Shown here: positions 50,001 to 61,710 of the stretch, in pieces | Layout of the letters: each line of letters starts with the position of its first letter | Numbering within the stretch: position 1 is the stretch's first letter | From: Chrysomallon squamiferum | Taxonomy: Eukaryota > Mollusca > Gastropoda > Neomphalida > Peltospiridae | Assembly (NCBI GenBank): GCA_012295275.1 | Contig: CM022675.1 | Span: 15,391,971-15,455,970 of the forward strand | Length of the DNA: 64,000 bases | Reading direction: 5' to 3' | Position numbers and translations under genes: made by a program | Notes under the pieces: generated by a model | Told to the model about the DNA's origin: nothing | Database searches by the model: none | What the model saw: only the letters and a program-made list of their open reading frames with translations

Positions 50001-53000
50001 TTCTGGTCATGTTATATAGCCTAGTAACACTTGTTATGTTTTTCTTATATGACACTGCTACTGTTTTAGTTAAAATGCTTATCAAATGATAACTTTATCA
50101 TTCCTAATGATTTGTATTGTTTTGAAACATTTTATTTCCTCATGAAATGGTTGAACTACTCAGACAGTAAACATATTTCATGTCAGTGAATGATCACATG
50201 ATAACACTGATGATTATTTCATGTATCAATGAAAGTGACATACAACACTGCATAGAACAATAATCACACACACACACACACACACCTATATCAAGAAATA
50301 ATTATACAGTTACCTTTTCCCTCTGAATTGAAATTAAGAGATAAGAAAATATTTTTGCAGAATAAAACAGTTATTTTTAATGCATTTTGCACCATATATT
50401 TCCATAATATAATTATATTCATTTTAATAAAATTCTTAAATACTAGACTAATAAAAATGATGTGCCATATTAATTCATTTAAGTGTTTCAGAAATAATAA
50501 ATAATCATAACAGTGTGTCATAAAATATTTTTCATTATTGTTTAGCTGTATCAGAAATTATTATTATTATTTTTTTTTATTTTTTATTGTTTAATTAGCT
50601 TTCATTAGCTGTGTTTTCAAATACAATGACTTATTCCAAAATTGAAAAAAAATAAGAAAAAACAGAAAATGGAAAAAAAATAATAAAAAAATCATCATTA
50701 GAAAAGTTTCTATACAATCAACAAAGAAAACTACTAATAATATAAAAAAAATTTGTTGCAAAAGTTCCAGCAAATAATGAAACAGTTTTGCACAAAATGG
50801 GTATACAAGTATATAAAAAAAAAACTCTGGTTTCCCATGAAATATCATCACCAAATTTTCTCTTCTACTCTAGTTATCTGATAACAGTTAGCATGACTCA
50901 TGGTGTCATTAAACAAATTTGTTTTCACTTTTTCTAAGTAAGACTAAACTCACTGAGTTCCTTTAGAAGCTCTTGAGCAGCTTTTTGTCTTCTCCGAATG
51001 TCAGCTGATGAAACCTGTTAACAAACATCACTTAATAAAAACCAAGACAGTTTTAAAAATGTAGAAATTAACAGAGACAGAAATAACCACTCAGCATCTT
51101 ACAGTTATCACCAGAGATGTAACTGACAGTATCAAATATTCTCAGACTGTTAGTAAATATACTGTTTAGATCAGGGGTCCCCCAAACCTTTTAGATCATC
51201 AACCACTTCATGGAAACCTTGACCCCCCCCCAGGCATGAACAAAAAATAATTTAATAATAACAATTAAGTAGATGTGCTGTTTACAAGTACATTAATGGC
51301 CTTTCATCTTAGCAGGTTTCATGGATTCATTACTCAAAGTCTTTTCACATAACATGCATTTAAACATTGTTTTATTAGTAAATGAAGGTATGAATCCAAA
51401 TTTCAAATACTCTTGTGAATATTGTTTGCACTTCTTCTTAGCATTGGCCACTGACATTGTGCATACTCGAAATATGGAAAAATTTAGCAGTAAATGCACA
51501 GCTATCAATTCACTGACACCAGTCTGACAGCTATGGGTGTGCACTGGCTGGCTCTGGGCTGGTTGGTGCTGTTGGACACAAAATAACAAGAAACTCAGCT
51601 TAGGATTTCTACAGCATAGATTTTCAATCCTTTCTTGAAAATAAAGCTAAGGCTAAGCCAAAAAACTTTAAAATGTTACATGACTTCAATACTAATGATA
51701 AATAATATACATATAGTTAATATGTTCATCAAGTATTAAAAAAAATAGAGCATGTCAGTAAGGACATTTAATTCATTTATGTGAATACAGGTATTATAAT
51801 ATCCGTTACCTTGTGATTCAAACTAATAATAAATTATTATAACTATATAATTATCATTATGTTTGACAAAAATTACAATAGATTATAAAATAAATAGACA
51901 AAATATATATATATATATAAATTTAAAATGTGTAACAGCAATTTATATTTTTATTTCATATATAAATGTTAACATTTGACCTAAAAAATTCGCTCAACCC
52001 CCTTTTGATTCCCAATCATTTTCAGCCCCGTGAATAGTCCCATCAACCATTTTGGAGACCCCTGGTTTAAATGGATAATAACAACGAGAAATCATTTTCT
52101 TTACACAATGAAATAGCAATAACGGACAAAAGTAAATTATAATGGACAGCAGTAACTCAAAAAGAGAGTAGTAACTAACAGACAGAAATAAGTAACTGAT
52201 AAATAAAAGTACATAGCTGACTGTAAGAAGCAATTATCTAACAGGAAAGGCATGTGGTAAACCACTCGTAAAGATGCAAAAGGTAATCACTTGTTTTGTT
52301 AAACTTCCATTCACTGTAGTCTTGGCATTTCCTTTGTTGTCAGTTATTGGAGCACCACAGCCAGGTCGTCCAAAAGGGTAATAATCTTCATCCTCTTTGT
52401 CTGCCTTCATTCGACGTCGGTGACCTGGCAAAACTTCATCAATATGTGAAACTGCAATGACAATAAATAATAATAATAACGTCAATGATGATGATGATGA
52501 TGCTAACAACAACAACAACAGTAAGCATAAATGTACTTTTAAAATAAAAATTACAAAAATTAACACATACTGTGAGATTCATTCTTAAAATAATTTTATC
52601 TTTCAATATCTGACAAGAAGATGTCATCTCAAAAATGTTATTATTACAGCCAACACCAAGAGAAAACAATACATATTCTTATTATTCATTGTAGTATATA
52701 AACTTTTCACTGCTGAGATTCATGATAGTTTTAATAATATTCAAAGTAAACTTGAGGAAGACAAAGTTATGCTTTTTGTAAGACAATAAAATGAAATGTT
52801 CAACAATAAGCTGATTAACTGCATGTGGTAATTCAGTTCTAAAACAATTCACACAGTGCACTTAGTACCAATGTTAAACAAATTCTTCAAAATTAAATAC
52901 CAAAATTTGACATAATTTTACCATCAATTGATGATAACTTTACTGAAAATAAACAAAAGAGAGGAAGTACATAAATAATAAAACTATAAATCACTGTAAT

Positions 53001-54511
53001 GATAAAAGTTTTTTTATTTCATATTAAATTACAAGACAAATGTCACAAAGCACAAAACAAACAAATACAAATTATTCTTACAACAAATATTTGGTATCTT
53101 AAATAAATGGAAATATAAATATATATCTGGATCAAGATATATAAAAATGTAATAATCAATAAAAAAAAAAAAAAAAATAAAGTTCAGAATGTAACAAAAA
53201 TTAAAAAATAAATTAAAATAAAATAAGGTGCAACTATGGCTTTAAAAAACAGTAAAACAATATAACAAATAAACATGCAAACATTTGAATGTATATTTAT
53301 TACCTGATGACTGACCTTGTGATATGACTGCTTTAAAAAGGAAAATATCAAACTGTTACAGACAGTGTTGTCATTTTCAAACAAAGTTCAATTATAAAAT
53401 GCAATTTATTGGACATTTTTCACTTTGTATCTGTTTTGTGTAATCATCTGTGTGTTTGTAGGTACATGTGTATAAATATACTAGAATAGATAAAACTGTA
53501 TGTTGTAATTAGAAAACAAATTTAACATACCTCCATAATCATTGCGATGCATGGTGATAGGAAACTTGGTTTTTTGTTTTCCACTTTCATCAATCTGTGG
53601 AGCCCCAGCTCCTCCTCGAGTGTGCTCCAGATCAAGACTCTTTGATTCCTGTAAATAAAATATTTCTAACAAAAAATAAAACACACACAACGAGATAGAG
53701 ACAGACAGAAAGACAGACAAATATGCTGTCTCACTCGCTGTGTGTGTGTAACACAAACACCAATACTAACACTTACACAAGTATAGAAATATCAAGGTGC
53801 ATTCACTAGAAAAAGTTACACTGTTTTTCATATAATATAAAATTAAATTTAAATTTCTGCCAATTTTCATACATATATGTAAATATGAAATGTTATTCAA
53901 ATCAGTACTAAAATATTTAAAATGCAGCACAGTACTAATAAAAAGTTTACTGTCAACCAAAACACGTCAGATGTAACCATAAACATAAATTCTTAAACAA
54001 CTTAATGTTAAATTTAAAATTTCTCTATTCAATATTAGTTAATCAAACAAATTCTGAGTGAAAAAAAAATGCAATTAGATGTGGTAAAGGTAAATATCTG
54101 AGAAAAGATAATTTGTACTGTACATACCTCTCTTTTTTTTGCTATAGAATCTGAAAAGATTAAATTTATTTCAAAAACAATATTAATATACCAAAATGGA
54201 ATAACATTATTAATATAATCATCTCAAAATTTTTATATCATTCTTCTGCCTTTCAGTTCACATTAGATGTTACATTATTTCTAATATTGAACTAAAATTT
54301 TTGAAGATAATGTAATTGTTTGCTCCATATCAAAAATTATTAATCAAACAATGTAATTATTTGCAACTATTATGTATTATAATTAAATAATAGTTTCTTG
54401 AAAACATACATAATTATCTATTTCAGAAATGTATGAAATTAAATCTCAAATGAATCTGCACCGAACCTTAAAACATAACTGTTCTTAAAGAAAATAAACA
54501 GAAGAGAAAAA

Positions 54512-54558
<47 letters not shown>

Positions 54559-57500
54559 CATAATACTACTACTAATAATAATTAATAATAATAAATAAAT
54601 AAATAAATTAAAATTAAAATTAAAAAATAAACTAATTAATTAATTATTAGTTAAAGAATAACAAAGCGTGTTGACACCAGTGTGTAATAACTGCATGATG
54701 ACTACACAGGTAGACTGGAAACACTGCTTATTACACACCCTGGTTGTTTAACACAAATAATCTACTCACACAGAAACAAAACAGTGCAGCAACTGATCAG
54801 TTCTATGTGATACATAGATACAAAATGATACAAACAACAACAAGAAAACCCAACTGTAACAGAAACAGTAAAAACTAAATAAATAAAAAAAATAATAAAT
54901 AAATAAATAAATAAATAAATAAACAGAAACATGTATTCATATTCTGTTGATATAAATTGCTATAAAAATAAACAATATTTTGAATAAGAAATTTATAGGT
55001 TGATTTAATGCCAACTGAGAGCAGACATTAAGAAAGTTAAATGTTTTAACACATTTATACATTAAAGATGATAATGTATTTAACTTTCACCTGATTCAGC
55101 ATTTTGTGATTTTCCCACTTCAAGCTTTCCAAAATCTTCACTCTTTTTAAGCTTATTAGGAAAAAGAATTAACATCATTTTCCAATATCAGTGTCATCTG
55201 ATAACATTAAATTGTAAATTATAACTTTTTCAGTGATTATTTACTTAACAATTTAATATTATTTATTTATTAAAATAATAAAAATTAAATAATAATAATA
55301 TCTAGAAAATATAAAATTGAATTTACAGTTATAACTATTTTCCATTTATAGAATCAAGTTTATATTTAGAATGGTTTCAGAGAATTAACAGTAGTTGTTG
55401 ATACGTTTATATTATGAAGTATATCAGAGAATTAACAACAGCTGTGAACATGTGACAATGCATGTGAAAATGAGGGATCTATCATACAGTATGTTTTGAT
55501 GCTGTAATGCAATGTATTCACTAATACAGAAAACTATTTTGCAAGTACAAAACAATAAAATGCAACATTTCTTGTTTACGTAGTTTGTGGTGGTAGGCTG
55601 AGCATCAAACTCCAGAAACACTGAATTCTTTCAACCTAGTTTCAGTCCTTTATACAAATTATGTAGCAATATTTTCCTTTGCTGTGACTTGTGTTCATTA
55701 CATTTATACCAAACACTTGCAAGAAAAATTTGTTTCTTTAGTTACAGTTATTAAGATTGTAATTCAGGTTTTCTACAAACTAACATTTATAATCTACTTT
55801 CTCTTCATTTAGCTAAATAATAATCTAATTTTGTGAAATATAGTCAATATCCATGATTTTTCTGTGTACCATCACATATGTTTATATTCAGAATTGTCTC
55901 ACCAATTCCAACTCCTGACGGAGTTCTTTAATTCTGGCAGTCTGAACCTCAAGTTGTTTTTGTTCAGTTTGTAACTCTGCATGAAACAACATAAACTAAA
56001 AATGTGCAGTGTTAGGCAAAACATGAAATCAGACATGTTTTACTGATAAACAATAAAACATCAACAACAAATTAATTAAGGAAAACTTCGTTATTTAGTG
56101 TCATCCATATAGCAACAAAACAATAACAATGAAAAAAAAAATGAAAAAAAAATCCTAACAAAACCCCCACAAAACAAATTATTATAAATATAAACTAAGC
56201 AAGCAGCTATTTGAGTTTTTAAAATAATTTTAAACATGCATGAGGATGGCTCAGACTGAATAATTAATCCTGCTCAGAGAACAATCTGTTTCCAGCCATA
56301 CTCAGTGATTTGTGTCTGTTTATCTACATGAATGTGCCCATATAAGATCACTTTCTGCTACTAGTTAAAATTAGCAATGAGTTTTATCTCTCATATCATC
56401 ATTATATAAATGTTTATTCATTTATAAAATGTACAATTAAAAAATACAAACTGATATTACTTGTAAATAAAGTTAAATTATTATAAGCTTTATGAGAAAA
56501 ATAGCAAAATATTTACTTTAATTTATTTAATGTTTGTGTTAAAAAATATATAACTATATGAAAAGAGGATTTTTAGTTAGTATATCTAATTTGTGTCCAT
56601 GGTCCCTCAGGCAGTCTTACATATTCAATGTCCTTTAATAAACACAATGAAAAGTTTATTTTTACATTTGTTAGTAATATATTATGCATTAAGTACTATG
56701 TACTTACGAGTTTCCATAGAATTTTTTTGTGGCTGGGATGGACGGTATCGAAGACGATTTTCAATGGATGCACGGCCACCTTCATTGTATCTGATAGATG
56801 GATCACCCTGCAAGTCAGCTTTTATCTCCCCTGTTTCTGTCACTAGTGGTGCTCCATTTCCTGGTCTACCAAGATGGTCCAGAATAAAATCACTCTCCTT
56901 ATTCTGCATTAACACAAAGATATGATTGTTTTTCTTTTATAATTTAACTTCGACCAGCTATAAGATAATTTAATAATTCTTTCTAATTAAATACAATATA
57001 TTACCTTTTTGAATGAACTAAACAGTTTAAAATTTTAGACATGAATTTATTTCAAACTGCTTTACAAGTGCAAGTCAAAACAATACATTACTGATTTTAA
57101 TAGTAAAAATAAATAAAATATACACTGCCAGTAAAAGTGATACTGTTTTCATAAAATCAGTATTTTGTATACAAATTAAATATGTTGTCAAACATATGCC
57201 ATATATATGTGTGTGTGTGTATATATATATATTTTTTGTTTTTGAAAGCAAATTTCCATAATAGAAGTGACACACATGGAGCCAACACCTGAGACAGAGA
57301 AACAGTAAATAAAGCCAGACTTAATATAGAAAAACATCAGTCAGATAAAATTAATTTGAAACAAACATACAAAGGGCAAAGAAATGAAAATAATATTTTG
57401 CAAACAAATCATTTAATTTCTTCGAATGACATTTTAATCTGATGTGTGAACTTTTCAATTTTCTGTGTAATTTAATAATTTGCATGTCAGTCACAAACAA

Positions 57501-60500
57501 TATTTAAATTGCTTATCCATATGTACTTGTCTTTCAAATAACACAGTTTACTAAGAGGAATAAATCTGTAGAACAATTAATGTGGGGTTGCTCGGTAACA
57601 TTCTTTACACTGTTGATTTAATTGACAATTTGATAACTAGGAATGTGTTCTCTTCAACTTTTATTTATGGGTAAAAATCTCATGTGATATAAAAAAATAA
57701 AAACATAAAAAAAGAAGAAAATGGGAGGTACATTGTTAACTACTGAGTGCATACAAATATCAAGATTTGTTGTGTAGGTCACAACAGTGTAGGAAAGAAA
57801 ACTTTGTTTCAAAAGGTATGTTTTGCTGATATTTAAAAATATATATATAGTTATATATAGTTATATATATATATATAGTTCTTTTTATTTAATTGCAGTT
57901 TTCACTCACAATTAGAACTATTGTTTTATTCCTTTTTGTTCATAACCACATAGTGAGGTAAATCTGTACAACAGTACTACAAACATTAAATGGCTATTGA
58001 CTTTACAGCCTCAAATGAATTAATTCATAGTACTGCTAAACCTTGAAATATTCATGAATTGTGATCTTTTACCTAATATAACCAGTTTTCCTTTTCAAAA
58101 GAATATAAACATTTCAATTTGTGTTATAACTTATTATGTTTAAAAAAATATTTGAAAAAAACCCTCCAACATTATTCCATATTAAAATATCATATCAAAC
58201 TGATTGCAGCTGACAAGAAAATAATACTGGAACAGCAACAGACTTTTTATTATCTAACATAATTTGGTTAAAAAAATGGCATACTTAACTAAATTTTACA
58301 AAACAAAATTAATAAAATGAACAAAAAAAAAAAAAAAAAAAAAAAAAATACAGTGAATTATATAAATGTTTAGAGTAGTTGTATTATCAAAACACACAGA
58401 GAGTATAAATGAACTACATTCACAGAATGATGCTATTTCAGTAATTGAGTAAACTGTTACCTTTCCCAGCTGTGATCCATCCATCAACTTAACAGGAAGC
58501 TATCATCATAACAAACAGTTATTAAGTGAAAACTATCAAATTATTATAATTGTAATTTGTATATTGATAAATAGTTTTATAAAATTTATATTTTGTTTAT
58601 AATTTCTTTTTTGGACATTTGTTTTAAATATTTAATTTTTGGGGGGGGCTATATTTATATTTTTATTTTCATTTATCTTTTTTTTATGGGATGGTGTTTT
58701 ATTTCATTATTATTATTATTATTATTATTTATTATTATTATGTTTTAATTGTAACATACATAGCGAAATAATAATAGCATGACTAGTTTTATTTATTAAT
58801 TGTTATTTTATCAGAACTTTGTTGTTTTGACATTATTGTTATTAATCATTAAAGCATTAAATTAAAGATAATGCCAGAAACTTTAGATAATGATAAAATA
58901 ACAGTTAATAGTCCTATTGTACTTGGATACTCATCTGTTAATATTTTTATTATTAATTATTTCAATACTGTAATGCAAAAGTAATTAATCAAAATAATTA
59001 CCAAATTTCACAAAACATTTGTCCATTAAAAATGGAAATAGAAATAATTTTGAAGGTTAACCAGTCTTATAGAAAGATAAACAATGTTAAGAAATGCATT
59101 GATTAGGAATGTGATGCCTAGAATTTACATCTGATTAAATTATAGTAAATGTCTGTTTATATCAGATATAGTTTTACAACAATTTGTCTTTCACTAATGG
59201 AATTCATTAATGTACATCAAGTGTTTTTTTTTCATTTTTCTTTTCTGAAGTCTTTGTTAGCTATTGTAAATGGAAAAGATTATATTTCTGAATCAAAATG
59301 ACTCAAAACAGATATAAAATTATAAATAAAACTGTTCAGTTTTTAACAGAATCACATTCCATCAACAATAAAGTCAAATAATAAGACAGTGTAAACAATA
59401 TCCAAAACAAATTTGATAAATGGATTTCCAAAAAAAGAAAGACAGCAGTATATCTGTAATCTGTAATAGTGTCTTACCATTGGGTCTCTGTATCTCGGTT
59501 CACCCCGTGGTGTCACGTCCTGCTCAGTAAATTTACGTTTACGGTTATCACCATCACCCTGTGAAATGAATTTTACAAAAACTTTAGAATATATAACAAA
59601 AAGAATGATTATTACCACGAACGATTTACACAAGACAGGTGTTGAGTCTGTTTTCCACTGCAGAAATTGTTGGTTCAAGGAAGTAAAATAAATATTTTAC
59701 TATCATTTTTACATTGCTGTATACTGTTGATTAGAAACTGAAAGCACAAAGTGTATGATCTATCACAAGTGAATTCTCAATAATTCTGTTTGCTATATAA
59801 AATACATGTGACACTTACTTTGGGTGCACCACCTCCAAATTTCTTGTCAAGCATGTCAAATCCTTTTAACATTTCAAAATCCTAAAATATCCAAAAACAA
59901 TTGTTATCATAAACCAAATGAAACTGTTTACTAAGATTATGTCAAAATTTATTATAATAATAATAATAATAATTTGTGTTCAGGTGGCAAAACTGGTCAT
60001 GTGGGGTAGGTGTTACTGACATCCCTATGTGTAATTGTTAATTTACATGTGCTGGTATTTGTATTTTTATGATAATGATTACTCTTTTTTTTAAATATAA
60101 ATGTCTCAGTAATATAATATTTATCTTTCCAATATAACCAAAATATGAATAATAATTACAGAAAGCTCATGTATATATGCATTTAAATGGTTAAATACTT
60201 AAATATGCACAAAGCATTTTTATAGAGACTTTTATACAAGATAGTTAGTTCTTGTTAACATAAGCAGTAGAAATGATTGCAGGCAGATGTATCATATTAG
60301 TATTAGTATGCCAGGTGTCCAAGTGCAATAAATAAATAAACGTGTTAATGTGTTGATTATATATTGATAAATTATTTTATTAGTAACAAACTGAGTGGGA
60401 TATATTAATGGCATTACAAGTTTCATATTATGTTAGTTCTACTTGAACATATGATTATGATATGGATAATGTACGGATAGGGAATATTTACTCATGGAAA

Positions 60501-61710
60501 ACACCTCACAGAAGCCATGGCTAATGAACTTTGAGAACTGATATTAATATTTAAATGAATGTAACTGACTTCTCCTCAGGTTTGATTATAATCAATTATA
60601 TATTAATGTTTGTTGAATATATTTGTTTGTTATTATTTTCTTTTTATCTAAACATCAGTGATTTTTTTTGTTTGGTTTTTGTTTTTGTTTGATTTGTTCC
60701 GATTTTACAATGGCAGAATCTTTATTATGCTTCATATTAATTAAAAACAGTTTTATAATCTGGTCAGTTTGTCCTCTTTGGAGATGCCAGATTTACAGTG
60801 TTGTATACTTTAATATTTCTATATCATAGATGACCTATTATTAAAGCACTTTGATTTGAAACCTTGTCTTGGTTGTTTGTTCATACATTATTATACAGTG
60901 AGTAACTAACTAGTTACATATGTGTATATGTATATATATATTATGATCTTTTAACATTATAACATTATCTGCCTCCCCATTCCCTAGCTACAGAAGCAAA
61001 TATGTTTTATTACATGTGTTTATATTTCATACTTTTATTAGTCAAATATTTCAATAACAAAGACTAATTTAATCCTTTGTATATTACTATTAAGTCACTC
61101 AATGTTTATTCAGAATAAATGAAAATAAGATAATTTAGTAATCTGCATTGACCTTAATAAATCAATATAAATAAATAAGCTCAGGCCTGCTTTCTAACAA
61201 CTGAGATGTTGGTCTGCTGTGGACTGATAATACTTTACTAAATAACTATATAAACAGAATACAAACACTAGGATAGGTATATTTCAAAGTGTTAGGATCA
61301 TGATGCTGTGTTTTACTGCTAATGACATGTATTTGAAACCAGATTATTGTCTGATTCTTACCTGTTTCTTTTCTTCTAATTCTCTCAATTTCTTTTTCCT
61401 CTGTTCTTCTTTATATTGCTGAATATCTTTTTCAACTATTACCCTCTGTTCCTGGATCTTTCTGATTTCTGCTGACCTAAATAAACAAAATCACACATGA
61501 TATTAATACATCATTTCACAAAAGATGTCATGGTAATTTATCCAGTAGTTAATTTTGCTAATAAAAATTTTGTTACATTTAAATCTTACGTTCTGCGTTC
61601 TCCTAAAGGCATTCCTCTTGTCTGGTGGACATAGATTTTTGATGGTGACTTTGGTTTCTCCATGCTTTCTCTACTGTGCTGATAATCTTCAGTGCTTCGA
61701 GATGGTTTCA
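38100..61710 (-). CDS. CSPP1-like coiled-coil protein with repeated G-x-GAP motifs (5' end missing)
   Basis: Twenty-one coding exons, in transcript order: 61710-61590, 61476-61362, 59881-59819, 59558-59478, 58499-58461, 56903-56708, 55976-55903, 55151-55091, 54150-54128, 53648-53531, 53330-53304, 52451-52291, 51014-50954, 48805-48744, 43729-43616, 42811-42746, 41733-41605, 40806-40693, 39882-39838, 38722-38600, 38135-38100. All phases agree, giving about 608 aa to the stop. The first exon starts in phase, so more lies upstream. Charged helical segments (SAEIRKIQEQR, LQTEQKQLEVQTARIKELR, DELEIQANERRRIRELEKL) alternate with short motifs: KFGGGAPK, GRPGNGAPL, RGGAGAPQ, GRPGCGAP and KYGGGAPK. The opening MPLGERRTSAEIRK resembles the PLGER-SA-x-ER segment of CSPP1, and CSPP1 also has a GGGGAPLRD motif, so a centrosomal, spindle or ciliary role is inferred. 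Family assignment is tentative. Confidence 0.75.
39331..39815. repeat. Minisatellite, about 85-bp unit, beside exon 19 of the CSPP1-like gene
   Basis: About five units (one with an internal deletion) containing CACAAACTGGTTTCAGTAAC and GGTTTAGTCACAGAGAT. The array runs up to within about 25 bases of the 5' splice site at 39837/39838. A degenerate unit lies at 39331-39400. Confidence 0.85.
42983..43635 (-). repeat. 36-bp minisatellite that copies an exon 5' splice site
   Basis: Seventeen units of 36 bases (one is 35) follow the donor of the exon at 43729-43616. On the gene strand each unit carries CATCTCTAAACAG followed by GTTTGT, the same sequence as the true exon-intron boundary. The unit is 12 codons and open, so the coding frame runs into it for six units before a TAG at 43364-43366. 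The 143-codon plus-strand frame over the array is an artefact of the same periodicity. Confidence 0.92.
44977..48650. repeat. Large minisatellite, 32-34-bp units, 3.7 kb
   Basis: More than one hundred units built on TGTTGGTATGTTATCACAAT plus GTTTACATGTAGAG, with a 32-base variant in which TATCCTATCAGTG replaces the middle. It fills most of the intron between the exons at 48744 and 43729 of the CSPP1-like gene. The part 45780-47700 is irregular with many partial units, while 47750-48640 is regular. The many plus-strand frames rich in CLHVECWY come from the repeat and are not genes. Confidence 0.97.
49134..49556. repeat. 36-bp minisatellite
   Basis: About eleven units of 36 bases (TAAGTATTCCCTGTTACTCT then GTACCGATTGTATGGG), some shortened. 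It lies in the intron upstream of the exon at 48805. Because the unit is a multiple of three without stops, long frames appear on both strands (KYSLLLCTDCMG and VSIPCYSV types). They are not genes. Confidence 0.93.
49580..50940 (-). other. Intron sequence of the CSPP1-like gene
   Basis: AT-rich intron with a CA run at 50267-50284 and A/T homopolymers at 50560-50720. No further exon seen. Confidence 0.5.
51164..52072 (-). mobile_element. hAT element (893 bp) with 8-bp target duplication
   Basis: Terminal inverted repeats CAGGGGTCCCC (from 51172) and GGAGACCCCTG (to 52064) are flanked by GTTTAGAT (51164-51171) and GTTTAAAT (52065-52072), an 8-bp target duplication with one change, as in hAT transposons. 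It sits in an intron of the CSPP1-like gene. On the minus strand the inner frame 51589-51293 includes KKKCKQYSQEYLKFGF, MFKCMLCEKTLSNESM and KMKGH, matching the BED-zinc-finger N-terminus of ZBED5-like hAT transposases. The rest of the transposase is missing, so this is an internally deleted copy. Confidence 0.85.
52463..53303 (-). other. Intron between CSPP1-like exons 11 and 12
   Basis: AT-rich intron with short ATG/ACA trinucleotide runs at 52463-52520 and an A-run at 53159-53177. No further exon seen. Confidence 0.45.
54511..54558. repeat. (ATA)n trinucleotide repeat
   Basis: About sixteen AAT units in an intron of the CSPP1-like gene, followed by further AAT/AAAT-rich sequence to 54600. 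Confidence 0.9.
54887..54924. repeat. (AAAT)n microsatellite
   Basis: About nine AAAT units in an intron of the CSPP1-like gene. Confidence 0.85.
59882..61361 (-). other. Intron between CSPP1-like exons 2 and 3
   Basis: AT-rich intron, 1480 bases, with a TAA run at 59955-59973. Nothing else seen. Confidence 0.5.
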
